Positions 25,347-32,096 of a stretch of 64,000 bases of DNA are shown here, piece by piece. The stretch lies in NCBI GenBank assembly GCA_002305545.1, contig DBRG01000016.1, positions 149,038-213,037 on the forward strand, in the 5' to 3' direction. This DNA comes from Bacteroidales bacterium UBA1374 (lineage in GTDB: Bacteria; Bacteroidota; Bacteroidia; Bacteroidales; UBA932). Numbering within the stretch: position 1 is the first letter of the stretch; every line of letters starts with the position of its first letter. The notes beneath the pieces are model-generated. The model had not been told where the DNA came from, ran no database searches, and worked only from the letters and a program-made list of their open reading frames with translations. The translations under genes were made by a program, and so were the position numbers.

Positions 25347-26194
25347 TCCTGTTGGGCAATAATATTCCTGTGATATGCCACCAGCCCTTCAATGGGGGTA
25401 CGAACGATCTTCCCCACCTTCATCCCGTGCCTGGCAGCCGATGCCAATACTTCTTCCCTGAAATAATGCGCAACCGAGCCTACAATATTCACCGGGTAGG
25501 TTTTGTAGTCATAATGGATAATGTTGCGGGAGAAAAATTCATCAAAGGCTTTCCCAAGAAACTCCTGCACATAGGGATGCGACTGGTGATCCCCAAGGAA
25601 TAAGGTGAACGAAGCCAGGAACCTGTTGGGCATGGGCTGTCTGTAAACTTTTTCTATGATATCCAGCAACCCGAGCTTGTATTGTTTTTCGAAAGCCTCA
25701 CTCAAATCGCGGGGCAGCATCCTTTTCAGGTAATCGGAAACAAGCTTCTTTCCAAGTACCGCGCCGCCACCTTCATCTCCCAGAATGTAACCGCAGGCCG
25801 GCACGTTATCCACGATCTTCTCCCCGTCATAGAAACACGTATTGGCTCCCGTGCCGAGGATGGCGACAATGCCTTTTTCCGACCCGCATAGACACCGTGC
25901 GGCAGCCAGCAGGTCTGAATTGGCTTCCACGGAGCAACCGGGGAAAGCCGTCTGAAAACAACGTGTCAGGATGTCAATCTTATCCTTCCCGGCAACTCCT
26001 GCCCCGTAAAAAAACACCTGGCTGACATCCCCCCGTATGGCCGGTTTAAGGCTTTGTTCAATTGTTTTGAGAATGTCCTGTTCGGAAACAAAAAAAGGAT
26101 TGATTCCTACTGTCTGGACGGCCTGAATAGTCCCGTCCCTGTGCACTACCCTCCAGGCAACTTTGGTAGATCCGCTGTCTGCAACCAATATCAT
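25343..26194 (-). CDS. BadF/BadG/BcrA/BcrD-type sugar kinase, MurNAc/GlcNAc kinase (MurK-like)
   Basis: 283 residues, ASKHA fold. Phosphate loops MILVADSGSTKVAW at the N-terminus and AILGTGANTC (about 107-116); GDEGGGAVLGKKL (about 131-143) is a family motif. MurK of Clostridium and of Tannerella belongs to this ATPase group and phosphorylates MurNAc and GlcNAc; its overlap with murQ makes MurNAc the likely substrate here (inference). The frame stays open to 26380, but residues before 26194 run into the divergent gene's promoter and lack similarity, so MILVADSGST is the start. A -7 box lies 24 bases upstream. Confidence 0.85.
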   Translation of the reverse strand: MILVADSGSTKVAWRVVHRDGTIQAVQTVGINPFFVSEQDILKTIEQSLKPAIRGDVSQVFFYGAGVAGKDKIDILTRCFQTAFPGCSVEANSDLLAAARCLCGSEKGIVAILGTGANTCFYDGEKIVDNVPACGYILGDEGGGAVLGKKLVSDYLKRMLPRDLSEAFEKQYKLGLLDIIEKVYRQPMPNRFLASFTLFLGDHQSHPYVQEFLGKAFDEFFSRNIIHYDYKTYPVNIVGSVAHYFREEVLASAARHGMKVGKIVRTPIEGLVAYHRNIIAQQE

Positions 26195-26217
26195 AATGAC
26201 CCTGTTTGATGAGGTTA

Positions 26218-26225
26218 CAAATTTA
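26218..26225 (-). promoter_or_regulatory. -7 box of the kinase-murQ-recR-symporter operon
   Basis: TAAATTTG on the minus strand, 23 bases ahead of the kinase ATG at 26194. It faces away from the box of the divergent acyl-CoA synthetase gene, 22 bases apart, and supports the downstream start chosen for the kinase. Confidence 0.55.
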
Positions 26226-26247
26226 GACAAATTGCGAAACAAATTGC

Positions 26248-26255
26248 TACCTTTG
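26248..26255 (+). promoter_or_regulatory. -7 box of the acyl-CoA synthetase operon
   Basis: TACCTTTG on the plus strand, 21 bases ahead of the ATG at 26277. No -33 element at ideal spacing; TTG at 26232-26234 is too near. Confidence 0.55.
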
Positions 26256-26276
26256 TAAGATAAACACGCTATATTC

Positions 26277-28337
26277 ATGATTACAAAAGAGTTGCTCAGT
26301 CCAAAAAGCATCGTGGTCGTAGGAGGGTCCAATGACTTGCACAAACCCGGAGGTAAAGTGATAAAAAATCTGATCGACACCCGTTTCCCCGGAAAACTTT
26401 ATGTAGTAAATCCAAAAGCCGATACCATACAGGATCTGCCCTGTTATCACACCGTGGAAGAGATACCCGGTGCAGAAGTTGCCATCCTGGCCATACCGGC
26501 TGCTTTTTGCCCGCAGACTGTTGAATCCCTTTGTTCCACCAAAGGCACAAAAGGGATCATCATCTTTTCGGCCGGCTTCTCGGAAGAAAGCCCTGAAGGG
26601 GCAGCACTTGAAAAAAAGATACGCGACACGGCGGACAAGTACGGGGCCACCCTCATAGGTCCCAACTGCGTAGGGTATATGAATGAGAATTATGCCGGGG
26701 TGTTCACCTCACCCATACCACACTTCGTGCCCGACAGCATAGACCTGATCTCCGGTTCCGGGGCAACGGCCCTGTTCATCATAGATGCGGCTGTCCAGCT
26801 TGGCATTCCCTTTGCCAATGTATTCTCTGTAGGGAATTCTGCCCAGACCGGTTTGGAAGAAGTACTGGAATACCTGGACGAAAGTTACGTTCATGGAAAA
26901 AGCGCTCCTGTTAAGCTCATCTATGCAGAAAGCATCAAAAATCCCCTCAAATTATGGAAGCACGCCTCTTCCCTGTACCGCAAGGGGGCCAGGATCGCTG
27001 CCGTAAAAGCCGGTTCCTCAGAAGCCGGAAGCCGTGCCGCCTCATCACATACCGGTGCCCTGGCCAGCCCGGACACCGCTGTAACAGCCCTGTTTGAAAA
27101 AGCCGGCATCATCCGCTGCAACGGAAGGAACCAGCTCCTGACCGTGGCTTGCATTCTGCTTAAAGGCGTTCCTAAAGGAAAAAACATGTGCATTATCACA
27201 CATGCCGGAGGACCTGCGGTCATGCTGACCGATGTGCTTTCAGAGAACGGGATAAGGGTACCTACCCTGGAAGAAGGTAAAAGAAAAAAATTGCTGGCAA
27301 AACTATTCGCCGGCTCCTCTGCAGCAAATCCCATAGACTTCCTGGCAACAGGCACTGCACAGCAGTTGGGGCAAATTATTGATTTTGTAGAGAATGAGTG
27401 TCCCGAATTTGACGGTATGGCTGTGATATTTGGATCCCCCGGTCTTAACAGTGTATTTGATGTCTACGACCTACTGCATATTAAAATGTCCCAATGCAGA
27501 AAACCTGTCTACCCCATATTCCCATCAACACTCAATGTCGTGGAAGAGATCAGGGAATTTCAGAAAAAAGGAAGGCTTTATTTCCCAGACGAGGTTGTTT
27601 TTGGCTCGGCCCTCTCAAAGGTGTTGAACACCCCGCTCCCGGTTCCTGAAGATATTGAGTTGCCGGGGATAGATGAACAGTCCGTCCGCCGGATCGTGGA
27701 CAGTGCACCTGAAGGATACCTGCCCCCGGTCCAGGTTAGTGCCCTGCTGGATGCTGCCGGGATACCTGGGCCAAGAGAAGCTGTTGCCCATAATGAACAG
27801 GAACTGGCCGCTGCCGCATCCCGGGTGGGATTCCCCCTGGTTATGAAGGTCGTAGGCCCGGTACACAAATCCGATGTGGGAGGAGTAAGGCTGAACATCT
27901 GCGATGAGCAAACGTTGCGTGAAGCCTTCAGGGAAATGATGAAAATCAAGGATACCACCGCCATCCTGCTCCAGTCACAACTCACAGGCAGGGAGCTTTT
28001 CATAGGGGCCAAAAGGGAACCTTCATTCGGCCACACGATCGTCTGCGGGCTGGGAGGTATTTTTGTGGAAATCCTCAAAGACATCAGTACCGGGCTTAGC
28101 CCGCTTTCTGCCACAGAAGCCGCCAGGATGGTACGCAACCTGAAAGGATACGGTCTGATCCGGGGTGTCAGGGGTCAGGAAGGTGTAAATGAAGACCTGT
28201 TCATACAGGCTATATGCCGCGTATCGGCCTTGTGCCGGTGTGCTCCGGAGATTGCAGAAATGGACCTGAATCCGCTTCTGGGAACAGCACGAACCGTGGT
28301 AGCCGTGGATGCCAGGATAAGAATATCACGTTCATGA
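26277..28337 (+). CDS. ADP-forming acetate/acyl-CoA synthetase (fused alpha and beta)
   Basis: Converts acyl-CoA, ADP and phosphate to free acid, CoA and ATP, the energy-saving last step of amino-acid and sugar fermentation. 686 residues: CoA-binding domain about 1-130 (IVVVGGSNDLHKPGGKV), succinyl-CoA-ligase-like domains about 145-455 with the phospho-His loop SSHTGALASPD (about 254-264), and ATP-grasp domain about 465-686 (VMKVVGPVHKSDVGGV, MDLNPLL). All active parts are present in one chain. It lies in front of the 2-oxoacid:ferredoxin oxidoreductase genes, which supply acyl-CoA. Overlaps the following 50-residue gene by four bases. Confidence 0.93.
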   Translation: MITKELLSPKSIVVVGGSNDLHKPGGKVIKNLIDTRFPGKLYVVNPKADTIQDLPCYHTVEEIPGAEVAILAIPAAFCPQTVESLCSTKGTKGIIIFSAGFSEESPEGAALEKKIRDTADKYGATLIGPNCVGYMNENYAGVFTSPIPHFVPDSIDLISGSGATALFIIDAAVQLGIPFANVFSVGNSAQTGLEEVLEYLDESYVHGKSAPVKLIYAESIKNPLKLWKHASSLYRKGARIAAVKAGSSEAGSRAASSHTGALASPDTAVTALFEKAGIIRCNGRNQLLTVACILLKGVPKGKNMCIITHAGGPAVMLTDVLSENGIRVPTLEEGKRKKLLAKLFAGSSAANPIDFLATGTAQQLGQIIDFVENECPEFDGMAVIFGSPGLNSVFDVYDLLHIKMSQCRKPVYPIFPSTLNVVEEIREFQKKGRLYFPDEVVFGSALSKVLNTPLPVPEDIELPGIDEQSVRRIVDSAPEGYLPPVQVSALLDAAGIPGPREAVAHNEQELAAAASRVGFPLVMKVVGPVHKSDVGGVRLNICDEQTLREAFREMMKIKDTTAILLQSQLTGRELFIGAKREPSFGHTIVCGLGGIFVEILKDISTGLSPLSATEAARMVRNLKGYGLIRGVRGQEGVNEDLFIQAICRVSALCRCAPEIAEMDLNPLLGTARTVVAVDARIRISRS

Positions 28338-28486
28338 TCAAAAGAATCCTTGCCTGGTACAAAAGGCAGACTCCGGAAGCAAAGATCATGATTATCATGA
28401 TCCCCCTGTTGCTGCTGGCAATCCTGCTCAACTGGAACAGGGTATGGGAAGGTGTCTCTAAGGGATTTTCCTTTTTTGAAAAGTAA
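28334..28486 (+). CDS. Small single-pass membrane protein, 50 residues
   Basis: Not recognised. ATG overlaps the acyl-CoA synthetase stop (ATGA), which argues for translational coupling and a real gene. Basic amphipathic start (MIKRILAWYKRQTPEAK), one hydrophobic helix (about 18-32: IMIIMIPLLLLAILL), then NWNRVWEGVSKGFSFFEK. Predicted N-in by the positive-inside rule. Could anchor or regulate the cytosolic synthetase or belong to an envelope process; nothing in the sequence decides. Confidence 0.65.
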   Translation: MIKRILAWYKRQTPEAKIMIIMIPLLLLAILLNWNRVWEGVSKGFSFFEK

Positions 28487-28513
28487 AATGTAAGCAATTT
28501 TAAAAATTTACTA

Positions 28514-28521
28514 TACATTTG
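28514..28521 (+). promoter_or_regulatory. -7 box of the 2-oxoacid oxidoreductase operon
   Basis: TACATTTG, 38 bases ahead of the ferredoxin-subunit ATG at 28560. Shows that the four-gene oxidoreductase operon has its own promoter, apart from the synthetase gene before it. Confidence 0.55.
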
Positions 28522-28559
28522 TAAGTATTTTTCATAAACAACTTATAATTTCAATTAAT

Positions 28560-28781
28560 ATGGCATTTAAAGGCGCTATTGTAGTAGACATTGAAAAATG
28601 CAAGGGATGCAGCGTTTGTGTGGTGAATTGCCCCACTCAAACAATTGCCCTGGCAAAGAAGGTTAACAGCAAAGGTTATCCTTATTCCTATATGGAGAAC
28701 CCGGATAATTGCACCGGTTGCGGCAATTGTGCAACCGTATGTCCGGATTCCGTGATTACTGTATACAGAGTTAAAATTTAA
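28560..28781 (+). CDS. 2-oxoacid:ferredoxin oxidoreductase, delta (2x[4Fe-4S]) subunit
   Basis: 73-residue ferredoxin-like subunit that passes electrons from the catalytic subunits to free ferredoxin. Two full cluster motifs: CKGCSVCVVNCP (about 14-25) and CTGCGNCATVCP (about 51-62). First of four same-strand genes (delta, alpha, beta, gamma order) spaced 2-13 bases; this order is the usual one for the Kor/Vor group in Bacteroidota. Confidence 0.93.
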   Translation: MAFKGAIVVDIEKCKGCSVCVVNCPTQTIALAKKVNSKGYPYSYMENPDNCTGCGNCATVCPDSVITVYRVKI

Positions 28782-28794
28782 CAAAAGGAATACT

Positions 28795-29877
28795 ATGGCA
28801 GAAAAATTATTAAAGAAAGGGAACGAGGCCATTGCCCTGGCCGCCATCCGTTACGGAGCGGACGGGTATTTTGGTTATCCCATTACCCCTCAGAGCGAAG
28901 TGATGGAGACCCTGATGGAAGAGATGCCCTGGGAAACGACCGGAATGGTAGTCCTGCAGGCAGAAAGCGAAACGTCTTCAATTAATATGCTTTACGGTGG
29001 AGCCTGCTGCGGGAAAAAAGTCATGACCTCTTCTTCCAGCCCGGGTATCAGCCTCATGTGCGAGGGCATGTCTTATATGGCCGGTGCAGAATTACCGTGC
29101 CTAGTGGTCGATGTTATCCGCGGTGGTCCCGGACTGGGTACCATCCAGCCGGCCCAGGGAGATTATTTCCAGGCAGTGAAGGGTGGCGGTCACGGCGATT
29201 ACAAGATCATTGTGCTGGCCCCTGCCTCGGTACAGGAAATGTACGATTTTGTGGGTCTTGGGTTCGACCTGGCATTTAAATACCGCAATCCGGTGATGAT
29301 CCTTTCAGACGGCGCCATTGGTCAGATGATGGAAAAAGTAGAATTGCGCGAACCGGTCAGACGCCTTACAAACCAGGAAATTGCAGAAAAATACGGCCAT
29401 TGGGCAACCTTGGGTAAACCCGCCAGCCGTAATGGTAACATCATTTCTTCCCTTTCCCTGGCCGCCTCCGAGATGGAAGCCATCAACCTGCGGCTGCAGG
29501 CAAAATACCAGAAAATGAGGGAAAACGAAGTACGTTTTGAAAAAAACATGTGCGAAGATGCAGAATACATGCTGGTGGCATTCGGAAGTTCTGCCCGTAT
29601 TTGTGAAGGCACCCTGGAGAAAGCCCGTTCAAAAGGAATCCGCATGGGATTGCTCAGGCCCATTACCCTGTTCCCCTTCCCCGAAAAGGCCATCCAGGAG
29701 ATGTTGTCGCAGCTTAAGGGCATCATGTCCGTTGAACTGAATGCAGGACAGATGGTAGAAGACGTAAGGCTGGCCGTAAACGGAGCTGTTCCCGTTGAAT
29801 TCTACGGAAGGATGGGCGGATCCCTCTTCTCTCCCGAAGAAGTATTCGAAGCTTTTGCAAAAAAATTCAACCTATAA
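28795..29877 (+). CDS. vorB: 2-oxoacid (3-methyl-2-oxobutanoate type):ferredoxin oxidoreductase, alpha subunit VorB
   Basis: 360 residues. Carries the pyrimidine-binding and C-terminal transketolase-like domains of the enzyme that turns branched-chain or related 2-oxoacids plus CoA into acyl-CoA, CO2 and reduced ferredoxin. Visible: EAIALAAIRYGADGYFGYPITPQSEVME at the start (split here as GYFGYPITPQSE motif about 22-33), a TSSSSPGISLMCEGMSYM loop, and DVIRGGPGLGTIQPAQGDYF. The assignment to Vor rather than 2-oxoglutarate-specific Kor rests on likeness to proteins named VorB; substrate is not certain. Confidence 0.88.
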   Translation: MAEKLLKKGNEAIALAAIRYGADGYFGYPITPQSEVMETLMEEMPWETTGMVVLQAESETSSINMLYGGACCGKKVMTSSSSPGISLMCEGMSYMAGAELPCLVVDVIRGGPGLGTIQPAQGDYFQAVKGGGHGDYKIIVLAPASVQEMYDFVGLGFDLAFKYRNPVMILSDGAIGQMMEKVELREPVRRLTNQEIAEKYGHWATLGKPASRNGNIISSLSLAASEMEAINLRLQAKYQKMRENEVRFEKNMCEDAEYMLVAFGSSARICEGTLEKARSKGIRMGLLRPITLFPFPEKAIQEMLSQLKGIMSVELNAGQMVEDVRLAVNGAVPVEFYGRMGGSLFSPEEVFEAFAKKFNL

Positions 29878-29888
29878 TAGCAATTACC

Positions 29889-30650
29889 ATGGACATTAAA
29901 GATATCATCAAACCCGAAAACCTTGTATACAGCAAGAGCAAAGTGCTGACAGACACAGTCATGCACTACTGTCCCGGTTGCAGTCACGGCGTGGTTCACA
30001 AAATACTGGCAGAAGTCATTGAAGAAATGGGTATCCAGGACAAGACCATAGGTGTTTCTCCTGTGGGTTGTGCTGTTTTTGCCTATAAATACATCAACAT
30101 CGACTGGCAGCAGGCCGCACACGGACGTGCCCCGGCGCTGGCAACGGCCACCAAGCGTTTGTACCCGGATAAATATGTTGTAGCTTACCAGGGAGACGGT
30201 GACCTGGCCTCCATAGGCACGGCAGAGATCATGCATGCATGCAACCGCGGAGAAAATATTGTTGTCATTTTCATAAACAATGCCATCTATGGCATGACCG
30301 GGGGACAAATGGCCCCTACCACCCTGCTGGGAATGAAAACGGCAACAACTCCCTACGGAAGGAGGGCTGACCTGAACGGTTACCCACTCAAGATAACGGA
30401 ACTGATAGCACAACTGGAAGGAACATGTTACGTAACGCGACAGTCAGTGCAAAATCCGGGCAGTGTCAGAAAAGCAAAAAAAGCCATCCGGAAAGCTTTT
30501 GAAAACTCGGCGCTGAAAAAAGGAACCTCTTTTGTGGAGATTGTTTCTGCCTGCAATTCCAACTGGAAAATGACACCGGTACAGGCCAATAAATGGATGG
30601 AAGAAAACATGTTCCCGTTTTATCCCCTGGGAGACATAAAAGACAGATAA
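29889..30650 (+). CDS. 2-oxoacid:ferredoxin oxidoreductase, beta (thiamine-diphosphate) subunit
   Basis: 253 residues, the ThDP- and proximal-cluster-binding subunit. HYCPGCSHGVVHK near 32-44 supplies cluster cysteines; the ThDP-Mg motif is GDGDLASIG (about 104-112) followed by NNAIYGMTGGQMAPTT (about 133-148), where YGMTGGQ is the family signature. A further conserved Cys is in SPVGCAVFAYKY. It follows vorB by 11 bases and precedes the gamma subunit by two. Confidence 0.92.
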   Translation: MDIKDIIKPENLVYSKSKVLTDTVMHYCPGCSHGVVHKILAEVIEEMGIQDKTIGVSPVGCAVFAYKYINIDWQQAAHGRAPALATATKRLYPDKYVVAYQGDGDLASIGTAEIMHACNRGENIVVIFINNAIYGMTGGQMAPTTLLGMKTATTPYGRRADLNGYPLKITELIAQLEGTCYVTRQSVQNPGSVRKAKKAIRKAFENSALKKGTSFVEIVSACNSNWKMTPVQANKWMEENMFPFYPLGDIKDR

Positions 30651-30652
30651 TT

Positions 30653-31198
30653 ATGAAAGAAGAATTGATTATAGCAGGTTTTGGAGGACAAGGCGTCCTC
30701 TCTATGGGCAAGATCCTTGCCTATTCAGGTATCATGGAGGATAAAGAAGTTACCTGGATGCCATCCTATGGCCCGGAAATGAGAGGGGGAACGGCCAACG
30801 TGACGGTGATCATCAGTGACAAACGTATAAGCTCTCCCATCCTCCAGTGGTGTGATACAGCCATCGTGCTCAACCAGCAGTCCATGGACAAGTTTGAACC
30901 CATGGTGAAGAAAGGGGGCCTGTTACTTTATGACCCCAACGGCATATCACGCCATCCGGTTCGCAAAGACATTAAGGTCTGCTCCATAGCGGCAGCCGAT
31001 CTGTCAAACCGTATGGAGATGTCCAAGGCTTTCAACATGGTTGTCCTGGGGGCCTATCTGAAAATGAAACCCATCCTGCAAAAAGACAACGTGATCAAGG
31101 GTCTGAAGAAGTCCCTACCGGAAAGGTATCATGATCTGATACCTATGAACGAGAAGGCCATAGAGCTGGGAATGAAAGAAGTAAAAGAGGTCATTTAG
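30653..31198 (+). CDS. 2-oxoacid:ferredoxin oxidoreductase, gamma subunit
   Basis: 181 residues, CoA-binding gamma domain. N-terminal IIAGFGGQGVLSMGKIL and PSYGPEMRGGTANVTV are the family signatures. The frame is open 20 codons further upstream, but those codons lie inside the beta-subunit gene, so MKEELIIAGFGGQG at 30653, two bases after its stop, is the start. The stop codon TAG lies in the loop of the operon terminator. Confidence 0.92.
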   Translation: MKEELIIAGFGGQGVLSMGKILAYSGIMEDKEVTWMPSYGPEMRGGTANVTVIISDKRISSPILQWCDTAIVLNQQSMDKFEPMVKKGGLLLYDPNGISRHPVRKDIKVCSIAAADLSNRMEMSKAFNMVVLGAYLKMKPILQKDNVIKGLKKSLPERYHDLIPMNEKAIELGMKEVKEVI

Positions 31199-31210
31199 AC
31201 CTCTTTTTTT
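31184..31210 (+). terminator. Intrinsic terminator of the oxidoreductase operon
   Basis: Stem AAAGAGGTC (31184-31192) / GACCTCTTT (31198-31206), loop ATTTA, then a T-run to 31210. The gamma-subunit stop codon (31196-31198) is in the loop and its final codons form the left arm. Confidence 0.85.
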
Positions 31211-31227
31211 ATTCGCTAAAAATGCAT

Positions 31228-31235
31228 TATCTTTG
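31228..31235 (+). promoter_or_regulatory. -7 box of the coiled-coil gene and zapA
   Basis: TATCTTTG, 11 bases ahead of the first possible ATG (31247) and 17 ahead of the next in-frame ATG (31253). The leader is therefore shorter than about ten bases. Confidence 0.55.
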
Positions 31236-31246
31236 CTTAACGGACA

Positions 31247-31546
31247 ATGCATATGAAACCTCAACACGCTGCCATTATCAACCCGCTAAAGCAGAAGATA
31301 GAAACACTTATTTCACTGCATGAAAAGGCGTTGACAGAAAACAGTGAATTGAACAGAAAATTACAAACCTTAAGCGAAGAACAGAATATATATAAAAAAG
31401 AAAAAGAAGAACTAGAACAGAAAGTGCAAAAACTCCAGATGGCTGGTGCTTTTCTGAATACAAGTGAAGATACCAAAGAAGCAAAGCAGAAGATCGGGAA
31501 ATTGATCAGGGAAATCGATAAATGTTTAACCATGCTTAACCGATAA
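31247..31546 (+). CDS. Small coiled-coil protein preceding zapA
   Basis: 99 residues, not assigned to a named family. After a short start (MHMKPQHAAIINPLKQK) nearly the whole chain is a predicted coiled coil about 10-95, with heptad-like Leu/Ile spacing (IETLISLHEKALTENSELNRKL and on) and many Glu/Lys. No signal peptide or membrane segment. It precedes zapA by nine bases in the same transcript, so a role with the Z-ring is likely; in size and form it resembles ZapB, the coiled-coil partner of ZapA in enterobacteria, but I see no sequence proof. The second ATG (31253) is an equally good start. Confidence 0.75.
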   Translation: MHMKPQHAAIINPLKQKIETLISLHEKALTENSELNRKLQTLSEEQNIYKKEKEELEQKVQKLQMAGAFLNTSEDTKEAKQKIGKLIREIDKCLTMLNR

Positions 31547-31555
31547 CCCGCCAAT

Positions 31556-31846
31556 ATGAGTGACAATAAATTATCCATAAAAATAAGCATTGCGGATCGT
31601 TATTACCCTTTGCGTATAGCGACAGAAGACGAGGAAATGGTACGTGCTGCAGCGCAGCGGATAAACCAGAAGATTGAGCAGTTCAACGTTAAGTATTCGG
31701 GGCAGGATACACAGGATGCCCTGGCAATGGCCACCCTTCAGTTTGTTCTGAGCCTGCTCAAATATGAAAAGGACGACGAGACAAGTCAGATAGTAACAGA
31801 GATTGCCTCATTGGATAATTTTTTAGGAGAATACCTGGAAAGATAA
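31556..31846 (+). CDS. zapA: Cell division protein ZapA
   Basis: Cytosolic FtsZ-bundling protein. 96 residues. N-terminal KLSIKISIADRYYPLRIATEDEEMVRAAAQRI is shown only in part here: the globular ZapA motif covers about 5-45 (ISIADRYYPLRI), followed by a long dimerising helix (about 48-96) with INQKIEQFNVKYSGQD. The usual length for Bacteroidota. It is followed directly by a probable 6S RNA and then rny. Confidence 0.9.
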   Translation: MSDNKLSIKISIADRYYPLRIATEDEEMVRAAAQRINQKIEQFNVKYSGQDTQDALAMATLQFVLSLLKYEKDDETSQIVTEIASLDNFLGEYLER

Positions 31847-31853
31847 TTAGTTG

Positions 31854-32049
31854 ACCCGTTACATACCAGCTCTTTGCGAAACTCAACACTTTAAATTTAT
31901 GGAGTGTCTTGACTGTTAAAAACAGGCCCCTCTGTAACCCTTCGGGGAATTCCGGTTTCGGGACGTGGGAAGTTCGCAACAAAAATCAGACCCTCCAGAC
32001 CTTACTAATCAGGGTTTTTGCTAAACAGTGGTATGCTAACGGGTTTTTT
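31854..32049 (+). ncRNA. ssrS: Probable 6S RNA (between zapA and rny)
   Basis: About 196 nt with no coding sign. The ends pair over 15 bp: ACCCGTTACATACCA (31854-31868) with TGGTATGCTAACGGGT (32029-32044, one bulge), followed by a T-run (32044-32049). Inside, GCGAAACT...CAC (about 31876-31889) pairs with GTG...AGTTCGC (about 31966-31978), leaving large unpaired bulges on both sides, and CCCC/GGGG caps the arm. This long, interrupted hairpin is the 6S RNA shape, which mimics an open promoter and holds RNA polymerase. In proteobacteria ssrS also directly follows zapA. Start site and function are inferred. Confidence 0.65.
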
Positions 32050-32096
32050 ATTTGCTATGACTACAAAACATAAACAACTATACAATAATAACAACC

